This document shows positions 39,998 to 51,000 of a stretch of DNA of 64,000 bases, in pieces (position 1 is the stretch's first letter; each line of letters begins with the position of its first letter). Position numbers and translations under genes: made by a program. A model generated the notes under the pieces. The model was not told the DNA's origin. It did no database searches and saw only the letters and a program-made list of their open reading frames with translations. The stretch is from the NCBI GenBank assembly GCA_007117355.1, contig SKGS01000044.1, positions 25,527-89,526 of the forward strand, written 5' to 3'. This DNA comes from Lishizhenia sp. (lineage in GTDB: Bacteria > Bacteroidota > Bacteroidia > Flavobacteriales_D > Crocinitomicaceae).

Positions 39998-42900
39998 TTA
40001 TCGAATAATTGTTATTGACCCTGTAAACTTTGTGTTTTCAGCATCTCTTAAATAAATAACATAATAATATACTCCAGCTGGTAATGGAGAACCTTTAAAT
40101 GTACCATCCCAAGGCTCATATTCCCCTTTAGAAGTAAAAATTTCTTCTCCCCATTTGTTAAACACGTGAACCTCTAAGTCATCATAAAATTCGGCATCAC
40201 CAATTATCCATGTATCGTTGTAGTTATCGCCATTTGGAGTAAATGTATTTGGTATCACCAAGCATTCTTCTTGATTAAATGGAATAGTAAAATCTAAAGA
40301 TAGCTGACATCCATTATCGTCTTCAATAAAAACGGTGTAGTTTCCTGACTCCAATTGGTCTATTTGACTTGTATTTTGACCACTGCTCCACGTAAAACTG
40401 AATGGGAAAGTTCCACCACTTGCAGAAACCACAATTTGGCCATCTGATTTATCAGCGCATGAAGTTTCAAAAACTTGACCTTCCCCAACTAATGCATTTG
40501 GTTCTCCAATAATCGCTTGACCTCTATTAGTACAACCCTGATTGTCTTCTACGAGGTATGAGTAAGTTCCTTTAGGATAACTAGAGATACTGAAATCAGA
40601 ATTTCCATCATCCCAAGTGATGGAATAAGGTGCGACACCCCCTTCTACTTCTACTGTCGCGCCTCCGTCAGAAAAGTCTTTGCAACTAGTGTTTTCAATA
40701 GTAACGCTAGAAGTAAATATGTCTGGTTGGTTAATGAAAATGGTTTCAGACTTAACACAATTATTATTGTCCCTAACCCTAACAAGATACTCTGCTGCTC
40801 TAAGTTCAGAAATAGTCTCACTTGGATTATTCAATAAAATACTATTTTCATTGCCCCAAGCAAAAAAGTAAGGTAGTTTTCCTCCTTCAACATTAACCAC
40901 AATTTGACCGTCTTCATAATTAAAACAGGATACATCCTCAGATGTTACATCAATAAAAAGTTCGGAAGGTTGTCCAATTACTGCACCGGAAAAGGCTTGA
41001 CAGCCATTAGCATCAGTTAATTGTAAGGAATATACACCAACTGGTAAGTTTTGTATAGTTGGTGTTGAAGCACCGTTCGACCAGTCAAATTGGTATGGTG
41101 CTGTTCCCCCTGATACAAAACTATTGACTGAACCGTTATTATCGCCAAAACACTTTACATCTTGGCCAAAGGTTGAGGCTATTAAAGGGGCTGAAGGCTG
41201 AGTAACTACTGCTTGGCTTGAAATGGCGCAATCATTCGCGTCTGTTACTAAAACACTATACGCTCCAGCGGGTAATGATGCTAAATTCTGACTTAATTCA
41301 CCTGTTGACCATTCAAAGCTATAAGGAATAGTACCTCCGGAAACATCCAAAGTTATTGTTCCATTTTCTTCATTAAAACAAGTTACATTAGTTGAACTTA
41401 CAGATGAGGTTAAAGGTTCTTGTGGTTGTTGAATTTCGAAAAAAGATATACTCTCACAATTGTTTTCATCTTTTATGTTTACACCATAACTTCCAGCTGA
41501 CAATCCATTTAGCTGACTGCCAGATGCTGAAAGGAAAACATTGTTTTCGTTTTCCCATTGGTAAGTAAAACTACCTGTCCCTCCAGTAACGACTAATTCT
41601 ATCGCTCCTGTTGATTCACCATAACAAAGAACATTCGTTATTGCAGAAGTGAGCTGAATATTCTCCGCAGGTTCTTCAATAATTACTATTGATTCAGTTT
41701 CGCAATTATTCGCGTCTTTAACTAAAACGCTATAACTTCCAGCATGTAAATTTTCCAATTCAGCTGTGTTTGCTCCATTTGCCCACTCAATATCATACGA
41801 TGGTGTGCCTCCATCTATAGTAACACTTATATTTCCTGTATTATCTCCTTTACAAAGTACGTCTGTTTTTAAAGCATCAATGGTTAATACTTTTTCAGGA
41901 CTTTCAATAAAATAATCAAACGATGTGGAACAATTATTAAAGTCTAAAACATCCAATGTAACTGCCCCGCCTGAAAGATTGCTTATTATTGAAGAACTTA
42001 TACCTGTTGACCAATTGAATTGATAAGGCTCTGTTCCTCCAGAGATATTAGGATTAATATTTCCGTCATTGATTCCAAAACAATTAACATGTTGCACCAC
42101 TTCGTTGGATGTTATTGGAAATGCTGGTTGGTTGATAGTTATGCTTTGTGTTGAAGTACAATTGTTTTTATCTTTAACCTCTAAAGTATAAAGTCCATCT
42201 TGTTTATTAGAAAGAATAGTACTAGTTTCTGCTAATACTCCTTGGTTAAGTGATGACCACCTTAAGGTGAAAGGAGCTTCTCCACCACTAATTTCTGCGG
42301 AGCAAGAACCTGTATTTTCTCCATAACAAAGCACATCACTCTTTGAAAGAGTCACATTCAGCGGGGCGCTTGGTTGAATAATTTCTATACTTCCATCTTT
42401 AGAGCAACCTTGACTATCAGAAAGCGTGAACTCATAAGTTCCCGCTTCTAAGTTGTTCAATGAGTTTCCAGACGCGGAAGTATTCCAATTAACAGAATAT
42501 GGGGGCAAACCACCAATTTCTTGAATAAGAATTTCACCTGTTGCGTCTCCGTGACAAAGAACATCATGCTTATTACTTACGTAAGTTAATTGAGGAGGAG
42601 ATATAATTTCAAAAGACATTGTTTTTTCGCAGTCATTTAAATCGCGAATAGTAACATCATATTGACCAGCATCTAGGTTGTAAATACTGCTACTTGATGC
42701 ACCATTAGACCAGAAGTAACTGTACGGGGGCGTTCCTCCCGAAACGACCAATTCAATGAACCCATCGTTAACTCCATCGAAACATGATTTATTATTTACG
42801 TATTGTTCCACAACTATATTTTCTGGTTCCATGATAGTTTCACCTGTTATGAGTTGACAATTATTAGCGTCAATAACGGATAGAAAATAAGGTCCTGCTT

Positions 42901-44524
42901 CGAGATTTTCAAGTGTTTCAGAACTTGAGCTGTTTTGAATATTTACCCCATTCGTCCAACTGTAGTGATAAGGTAAAGCGTGAGAAACCGCATTGATAGT
43001 AACATCTATTTTACCATTTGATTCGCCAAAACAAGTTAAATCTTCTTTGGAAGAACTAATTTGTAGTTTATTTGGCTTCATGTAAAAAGGAGCAAAAGTT
43101 TGTTCACCAAAACCATCGAGCATCCATTCATCCTTGAACCAATCGTATTTTTTCTGACCAGCCGGAATATGTTTTTGGTATTTCGGCCCTTGAGTAATGT
43201 TTAGTCCATTATAACCGATGCCAGGTATTTTAACTTCAGGCGTACATTTTTTTTCCCATTTTATTTTCGGTTTTATTCCACTCCAACTTAGCTTGGGTAC
43301 ACTAATACAAATCGGAGCGATAGTTTTAGGTTCTAACAGTGTCTTGGCTGGCACATGAATTCCAAATTTCAAAGCTCGTATATCTAGTGCAAAAGTCAAA
43401 CTGTCGTAGGTATGATTAGAAAAAAGCCCTTCTATGTTATAGGATGGTGTTATTGCCAAAGAATCAGAATGACAAGGAAACTTATAGCGTATAGTTTGTC
43501 CTAAATCAAAATGTATGATTGCACTTCTGTCAGTTGAAACAATCTGACTTGTGCTTGGGTTTATGATTTCATAATCAACAGGCATGGGGAATTCAAATTT
43601 CCCAAACAGACTTGGCTCAAATTTGAACACTTGTTTATTGTAAATATTCGTATTAAATTCTGCCGTTAGAAAAGTCCAATCAACCGTTGCAAGTCCGAGG
43701 CTTTGTTCGCCTTTTAATTTATCTAATTGCTCGCCTACTGGAGTAAACTGTAATAATTTACCCAACAATTTAAAGAGTTCAACTGAAGTAGAAAAATAAT
43801 TATCCTTTCCTACTGCTCTAAGTTTCCCATTCGATGCATTGTAGGTGGTGTTGACATTAACTTCAGGCATTTTCACATTTCCAGTTATTTCTAAAGCGTC
43901 TAAGGATAAGTCAGCGACATTCGAATCAATTGTAAATATATTTACACGTTGTGTTCCTGTATTGAAAGAAGGGATAAGGGTAAACGATTGGCAACCAAAA
44001 AAACAAAGGCTTGAAGATGCCGATGCTGCTAATTGAAAAAACACACCCCATACAATTTCACCATTTTGAGGGAATTCTGATAAGATATCCCAATCGTCGC
44101 CTATGGTGTAAGATGTTTCAACTTCGACAATATCACCTTGGTCATATGTCTCATCTAAAGGCATTTGGAGTTCAACATCTATCGGATACTTTACTTCAAC
44201 GGAACCACTATTAAAAAAGTCTCTAATTTTTAAATCACTGCCTAATCTTCCAGAAAAACTACCATTAAACCCTCCGCCGAAAGACATGTTTTGACCTAAT
44301 ACATTAAACGAAGAAATACCTGAGTTACCAGTGTTAGCATTCGTTAACCAAGGTTCGTTAAAAAGCGTAACCTCAGCAATTTTAGAATTCGGGTTTAGTG
44401 CAGCTCCCCACATATATTGTTGCCCTGATGAAAAGTTAACATTGTGGTTAATTATTTTTTGAGCCCAAGAAAAGGACGTAAAAATGATGAATGGTATGAC
44501 AATTAACAGTTTATTCATCATCAT
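39998..44524 (-). CDS. SprB-repeat protein with ~480-aa unassigned N-terminal domain and CHU_C-type C-terminal domain
   Basis: SprB repeats from ~'SSSKEDLTCFGESNG' onward; C-terminal 'TFTPNGDNYNDTWIIGDAEFYDDLEVHVFNKWGEEIFTSKGEYEPWDGTFKGSPLPAGVYYYVI'. Confidence 0.92.
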   Translation of the reverse strand: MMMNKLLIVIPFIIFTSFSWAQKIINHNVNFSSGQQYMWGAALNPNSKIAEVTLFNEPWLTNANTGNSGISSFNVLGQNMSFGGGFNGSFSGRLGSDLKIRDFFNSGSVEVKYPIDVELQMPLDETYDQGDIVEVETSYTIGDDWDILSEFPQNGEIVWGVFFQLAASASSSLCFFGCQSFTLIPSFNTGTQRVNIFTIDSNVADLSLDALEITGNVKMPEVNVNTTYNASNGKLRAVGKDNYFSTSVELFKLLGKLLQFTPVGEQLDKLKGEQSLGLATVDWTFLTAEFNTNIYNKQVFKFEPSLFGKFEFPMPVDYEIINPSTSQIVSTDRSAIIHFDLGQTIRYKFPCHSDSLAITPSYNIEGLFSNHTYDSLTFALDIRALKFGIHVPAKTLLEPKTIAPICISVPKLSWSGIKPKIKWEKKCTPEVKIPGIGYNGLNITQGPKYQKHIPAGQKKYDWFKDEWMLDGFGEQTFAPFYMKPNKLQISSSKEDLTCFGESNGKIDVTINAVSHALPYHYSWTNGVNIQNSSSSETLENLEAGPYFLSVIDANNCQLITGETIMEPENIVVEQYVNNKSCFDGVNDGFIELVVSGGTPPYSYFWSNGASSSSIYNLDAGQYDVTIRDLNDCEKTMSFEIISPPQLTYVSNKHDVLCHGDATGEILIQEIGGLPPYSVNWNTSASGNSLNNLEAGTYEFTLSDSQGCSKDGSIEIIQPSAPLNVTLSKSDVLCYGENTGSCSAEISGGEAPFTLRWSSLNQGVLAETSTILSNKQDGLYTLEVKDKNNCTSTQSITINQPAFPITSNEVVQHVNCFGINDGNINPNISGGTEPYQFNWSTGISSSIISNLSGGAVTLDVLDFNNCSTSFDYFIESPEKVLTIDALKTDVLCKGDNTGNISVTIDGGTPSYDIEWANGANTAELENLHAGSYSVLVKDANNCETESIVIIEEPAENIQLTSAITNVLCYGESTGAIELVVTGGTGSFTYQWENENNVFLSASGSQLNGLSAGSYGVNIKDENNCESISFFEIQQPQEPLTSSVSSTNVTCFNEENGTITLDVSGGTIPYSFEWSTGELSQNLASLPAGAYSVLVTDANDCAISSQAVVTQPSAPLIASTFGQDVKCFGDNNGSVNSFVSGGTAPYQFDWSNGASTPTIQNLPVGVYSLQLTDANGCQAFSGAVIGQPSELFIDVTSEDVSCFNYEDGQIVVNVEGGKLPYFFAWGNENSILLNNPSETISELRAAEYLVRVRDNNNCVKSETIFINQPDIFTSSVTIENTSCKDFSDGGATVEVEGGVAPYSITWDDGNSDFSISSYPKGTYSYLVEDNQGCTNRGQAIIGEPNALVGEGQVFETSCADKSDGQIVVSASGGTFPFSFTWSSGQNTSQIDQLESGNYTVFIEDDNGCQLSLDFTIPFNQEECLVIPNTFTPNGDNYNDTWIIGDAEFYDDLEVHVFNKWGEEIFTSKGEYEPWDGTFKGSPLPAGVYYYVIYLRDAENTKFTGSITIIR

Positions 44525-45056
44525 TTCGATTTAAGTCTATACTTTGAAAAGATTGAATCAAACCATATTCAATTTCCTCTTCAACCAAGGCAGGGTAATA
44601 GGCTTGTAAAAAAAGCGACTGAGTTTCATCTCCAACAATTACAACGTATAGGTTAAACATAGTTTCATCCACAAGCCGTTGGCATTTAAAATATTTTCCC
44701 TCAAAACCATGGCTCGTTGTAAAAGGTAAATCATATATAGGTGTTAGTTGATTTTCTAGGTAAAATGTATCCCCTATTGATTCTATAAAAAGTGGAGTTG
44801 GAGCATGTTTGAAAAGTTGAAATTGAATTACACTTGCATAGCTAGTATCAATAAATCCATGAAAGTCTTGAGCTCGAACAAAACTTGTTGGAGGAGTTAA
44901 AATAGTCAAACTAGGAAAAACAGTTTCTATATCAGGATAGTAAGCGGATGAATCAACATAAATAGTATCCTCCACAGCATTATTCAACTGAGCTTGTAGT
45001 CCTATTGAAAAGAACAAGATTACAACTATTTTAATCATTTCGTTTAAATATCGCAT
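44511..45056 (-). CDS. Hypothetical exported protein within the SprB operon
   Basis: N-terminal 'MIKIVVILFFSIGLQAQ' signal-like segment; overlaps neighbours on both sides. Confidence 0.7.
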   Translation of the reverse strand: MRYLNEMIKIVVILFFSIGLQAQLNNAVEDTIYVDSSAYYPDIETVFPSLTILTPPTSFVRAQDFHGFIDTSYASVIQFQLFKHAPTPLFIESIGDTFYLENQLTPIYDLPFTTSHGFEGKYFKCQRLVDETMFNLYVVIVGDETQSLFLQAYYPALVEEEIEYGLIQSFQSIDLNRNDDE

Positions 45057-48000
45057 CAGGGGTTATTATGTTTAACTATTTTAAAATGCTCTTTAAAAGT
45101 GTTATCTATGTTGATTTCTAGAATATAAATACCAGCAGATAAATTTGAAATATCTATTTCAGAATCATAAAGTTCGATATTTTCATTGAAAAAAACCATT
45201 TTTCCAAGCTGATTTATCATGGTCACTTGGGCTATTGATGATTGATTTTCATCCCAATTACTAGTTATTTTTAGCTTATCTGTTGCTGGATTTGGATAAA
45301 CAGAAATGTTGAACAACTCATTTTTTTGGATCGAAAGCACTTCTACAAAAACATCCTCTGAGCTGGCAACACAGCCGTTGTCATAGGTTACCGTAACACT
45401 GTAGTTTCCATTATTAAATGCTTGAATAGTTTGTGACGTTCCAAGAGGAATGATATTATTTTGGAAAAACCACTGATAGCTATCTGCATTAGAAGAGGTT
45501 AAAAACTCATCATCAACAGTAATTATCGGTTTAGGAGCTGGTAAAACAATAGTTTCAAATTCATTAGAAATACATGTTTTTGAATTTCCAAAGATAAAAT
45601 GAGTAGCGTGTTGACTTGCTGTAATGGCAGTTATACCATCTAATTGGTCTATAAAAATTGGGGTTAATATGTTATTTGTTGAACTATTAGCAATTTGCTT
45701 TTCGGCATTATACCCAAAACCATAAACAAAACCATCGTTTCTTAGTGCTAAAGACGTAAATGGTCCAGCTGCAATTTGACTTACCGATGAAAGATTAGTT
45801 CTAAACAAATTACTGGATGCTTGAGTTGTACCATTACCTAATTGTCCGAAGTTATTGCCTCCAGAGGTGTAAACCTTTCCGTTTTGAAGTAAAAAAAGAC
45901 TGTGGTTTGCTCCACCTGTCGCTGATTTTACATTCTTCAAAGAGGATAGCACAGGCGCTAATCTATTGTTATTATCATTTAACCCGAGTTGACCCGAACT
46001 ATTGTTTCCCCAAACAAAAAGCTCTCCATCTGCAGAAATAGCGAAAGAACTATATTCACTCGCACCAACCCGGATTATATTTGAAAGTTCTTGTACTTGG
46101 ATAAACTCCGAGGAAGAAACCAGTGAATTATTACCAAGTTGTCCAAAACTATTGTCTCCAACGGTCCATACGGTTCCATCAGTATGCAACAGAACAAAAT
46201 GGCTTCGGCCTCCTGCGACAGAGTCTATGTCTTGAATTGAAGGATTCAAAAATGGAAAGTTAATCATGTTTTGATTCCCTGTGCCAAGTTGTCCAAAATT
46301 ATTAGCTCCCCAAACGTGAATCGATCCATTATTTGCAACAGCCATAACACTGTTTTCTGTTGCAGCAACAGCTTTTATATTGCTCAAGTTCAACTCTATG
46401 GGTGTATTAAAAGCTGTAAAATTACCATTTCCGAGTTGACCAGCGTTATTCATTCCCCAAGTAAAAACTTCTCCACTTTCAGATAAACCAACAATAAACT
46501 CAAAACCGCCTACTATTGAATGAAATGATTCATTTGACTTGGCTTTCTGCAAGGAAATAGCATTTAAGTTCATCCCATTTCCGATAATTCCTGATGCGTT
46601 TTTTCCCCTAGCCCAAACATCCCCTAGCCCTCCTTTAGTTATTTCTAAATTATAAACCCCTTCTTCTAACGTAGTTAACGATGGAGTATTTGCACCTATA
46701 ATTTCTTCGTTATTCATAAACCATTGGTGGCCATAACTTGCACTGTTTGTTAAAATAACAGAATCCCCTTCACAAAAAGTTAAATCGCCTGATACTTCTA
46801 TTTCTGGAATATCGACAACGTTAATGAAAATAGAAGTTTCAGATGGCTGAAAACAGTTAGTGTTGGTATTCCAGGCCATAAAACTCACCTCATCTCCTTT
46901 GGTTAAATTACTGCTAATCCAAGTATTTGTAGGAGATAAAAGTTGTACAGAGTTGCCATTCACTTGAAACTCGTAATGTGATGCACCAGAAGCAGTGAAT
47001 ATAAGCTCATCTCCAGAACAGATAAAAGGATTATTATTACTGATTAAGTCTAAATCCATAGTATTTACTGTAAATTCAAAACTTATCGTGTCCGCAACAC
47101 ATGAACCATTTGCTCCTAGAATATTGATTACATCATTATTTTGTAGTTCATTTGTTTCAAATATGTTTAAAACACCATCTTGAAGCAAAATGTCGTTTAT
47201 GAAAAATGAATACGTTTCTGCTCCTGATGCTTCAAAAGTTAGGGTGTCACCAAAACAAATTTCATTAGAGCTTTCCGAAGATTGTGCTAGCAAATCAGGA
47301 TAGTCTATTATTTCAAATTCGACAGAGGGTGATAAAGAAGAGCAACCGTTGGTTTCACCAACTACAGTTACAAAATCACCATTTTCCAAAAGACTTGTGA
47401 AGCTTGCATCAGCAGAAGCTGTTCCTACAGGGGTGTTGTTTACAAACCACTGATAATTAGTCGCTCCAAACGCTTCTAACTCAGCCATTTCGCCCTCACA
47501 CAAAGTATTAGAGTTTATTGAATTTATACTCACAATGGGCAACCCAAACACAGTAAATAAAATAGGGTCGGATAGCGCATTACACTGACCTAAAGTACCC
47601 AACACACTAATTTGTTCTCCATTGGTTAAGTTCGAAATAAATGTTTGATTACTAGTTGAAGGTGGAGCAATAGAAATTCCATTTCTTAAAAATTCATACT
47701 GATTTGCTCCCGACGCTTCTAAAAACACCACATTTCCAGCACAGATTGAACTTCCTGCATTGGAACTGTTTAATTGCAAGTTTGGTGTTGGGTTCACAAT
47801 TGTTTCGGTCATTTGAGCTTCGCTTTTACATCCTGCACTTGATGTTACCAATACACTTACTTGGTCTCCATTGTTCAAAGCAGTTGATATGAATGAAGGG
47901 TTTGGAGTTAAGTTTCCTTGCAAGTTGTTATTTATAAAAAACTCATACTCAACACCACCTGAAGCAATAAACTCAATTGCTTCACCTTGACAAATTTCAT

Positions 48001-51000
48001 TGTCGCCAACTGAGGTTATCGTTGCTGATGGAAGCTCATGTAAAAATAAACTAACTTGATTTTGGTTCGAACATCCGTTGCTTGTCCCTTCAACCATTAA
48101 ATTTACATTTCCAGTTGGTAAAGTTAAAGAAGATATGGTGGTTTCATTGGGGTTGTTTTGTTGATTAACACCATTTACGAAAAAGGTATATTCATCTGCT
48201 CCATCAGCTGTATAAACCACTTCAAGGTCTTCGCAATAAGTAGTCAAACCTATTGAACCAGTAAGTGAAACATTTGGTGAAGGTAATACTTCAAACAATA
48301 AGCTATTTGAAAAAGAAGTACAGCCTTGAATTTCACCCAATACGGAAACGGCTTGATTGTTTTGAAGGCTAGAAGTAGAGAACACATCATTGGAAGTTAA
48401 CGTGGTTTGGGGAATTCCATCAATTAAAAATTGATAATTAACTGCTCCTGATGCCTCAAAATCAATCTCTGTTCCTGAACAAATAGACAAGGGCAAGGAA
48501 GAAATTAAATTAGTTTGTGGAACAATTTTAGATTCAACGGAAATCTCGTTACTCAACGAAGAGCAACCATTTGGCGCTGTGCCAATTACGGAAATCGTGT
48601 TGATGCCAATATCTAGCATAGGGTTATTAAATTCACTGTTTGAAGTTACTCCTTGAGCACTTATTCCGTTAACAAGAAAGTCATAATTTGACGCACCTGC
48701 GCTAACAAAAGAAATAGGGTCGCCTTCGCAAATAATGTTTGTCGGATGCTGCGAAAACAACTGAGTTGAAGGGCTAGAAAGAATGTTGAATTGCTGTTGC
48801 ATCGAAGCAGAACAATCACCAATTTTACCTACAACCGAAATAATTTGATTTGTAACTAAATCTCCTGTGGTAAAGACATTTAGAGAGCTTTCACTCGTTT
48901 GAGGATTTCCATTGCTAAAAAATTGATACGTATCTGCCCCACCTGCCGTAAAAACCAGCGTTTCATTATCACAAACTGTCGTGGTACCAAGGTTGTTTTC
49001 CAAAGTGAGCTGGGGGCTAGGGTTGACTAAAAAGGATTGTTCTAATGACTCTTTAGCACAATCACCACTTTTTCCAATTACTTTTACTACATCACCGTTA
49101 GCTAGCGAATTCGTTTCTAGCACAGAGACTAATGAAGGGCCTTGAACGATCTGATTATTAATTAAAAACTCGTAAATTGTTGCGTTTGAGGCTTGAAAAA
49201 TAACTTGCTCCCCTTCACAAATTTCATTTGAAGTTAAGTTACTCGTCAGTTCCGTATCAGGTGATGGGCTAATGATATATGTGAATTTATCATCAGAAAA
49301 TCTTGAACACCCTTCATTTGTAAACCCTAGAACCTTAACTGTGTCGCCTTGAGATAAGGTGTTGCTAATAAATGTAGCCATTGTGCTTTGAGGTTGGATT
49401 AAAGAGTTATTGATATAAAATGCGTACTCTTCTGCACCAGAGGCTTCAAAGGTGATGCTTTCACCTGAACAAATAACATTTCCAATTGCGCTAGAAATTA
49501 AATTGGTCTCTGTAAAATCGTTTACTGTTATTATTACTGATGAGGTGTCTCTGCAACCATTGACATCCAGAACGATTAAACTAATTTCATCTTGGTTTTG
49601 TAATTGACTTGTTTCATAGGTTCCGATTCCAACTTGAAAGGATGTAGTGGGTATTCCATTCCTAAAAAAACGATAACTATGTTGGTTTAAATTATCAGAA
49701 GCTTCAAATATCACTTCTTCCCCTTCGCAAATAGCATTTGCTGTTGTATTATTATAAAAACTATAAACGGGTTCTTGAAATATATCAGGACTGAATGTGT
49801 ATGATTGGTTGGCCTCACAGCCGTTGAGATAGGCTTTTACCTCAACATCGTCACCATCTTCGAATGGAAAAACTTGAAAAGATGTGTTTTGTTGAGAAGG
49901 TGGAGCGGTACTAACACCATTAAAGAAGAATTCAAACTCAGTTAAGTCATTTGCGCTAACAGACTCAAAACTAACTTGCTGATTATAACAGATTTCACTA
50001 TCTCCAGAAAAACTAGAAAAAACAGAAAAGGTAGGATTTGTAATTTTTATTCTTAATGTATCAAAATCGCTACAGCCTTGATATTGTGACTCCAAAACAA
50101 CGTCAATGGAATCAAAAGCTTGAAAAATGTGTGCGTTTGTATCCGGTACAAAAGAAATAAAAACCGTGTCGAGTGGTGGGTCCAAAAAGTAACCTGTACC
50201 ATCATTGAAATACCAAAACGAAGTAACACCGGTCATTCCCCCTTCGAAGCTTTCGGAGTTATTGGTAAGATGAACTGTATCACCAAAACAAAAAGAGCCG
50301 GTAGCCTCAAGGCTTGCGACAATTGAAGGGGTTGGGTCAAATTCCCAGCCCATTGCATTTCCAGAGCCTTTGGAAAATCGAGCGTTTAAAGGGCTTCCTG
50401 TAACTTCAATATTCTTAACATTTAAACACGTAATATCTTGTGCATTGATATTTCCGCTTTTCTCTATAAATGCTGCTGCCCCTGTTAGGGTATCCAAACT
50501 ATTTATCCAAATAGAGTCTGAGCAAGTTCCAGCAATAATTAGACTATCAAAAACCGTTTGTGTTTCTCCATCTTGAAAAAATAACCGAGAACCCTTTTCG
50601 ATTTTTAAACGATTAAAACTGTTACTTCCTTCAATCAGTTGAGGGTTTAAAAGAGGCTGGAAATCTATTGTTACGTCATGAAAATCAATACCTGCGGTTA
50701 GGATTCCTCTTCTAAAATTAGAATCATTTTGAACTAGAATGTGGGATGTTCCGGGGTCAAATGTAAAACTTGGGTCAAAATAGGATTCAAAACGCATAAA
50801 TAACTGAACATCAGAAGAACCAAAATTAGCATGACGTCCTGAGCTCAACGCATCTAATGTAGGAAAAACCTGAAAAACACCTGTAGTGAAAGGATAATCA
50901 TTGGTTGAAAATGTCCCGTTGGAAAGGATAAGTGTTGACCTGATGTCCATAGTCAATGCGCTACCAAGTGTTACTGTTTGACTGGATTCTTCAGTACTTA

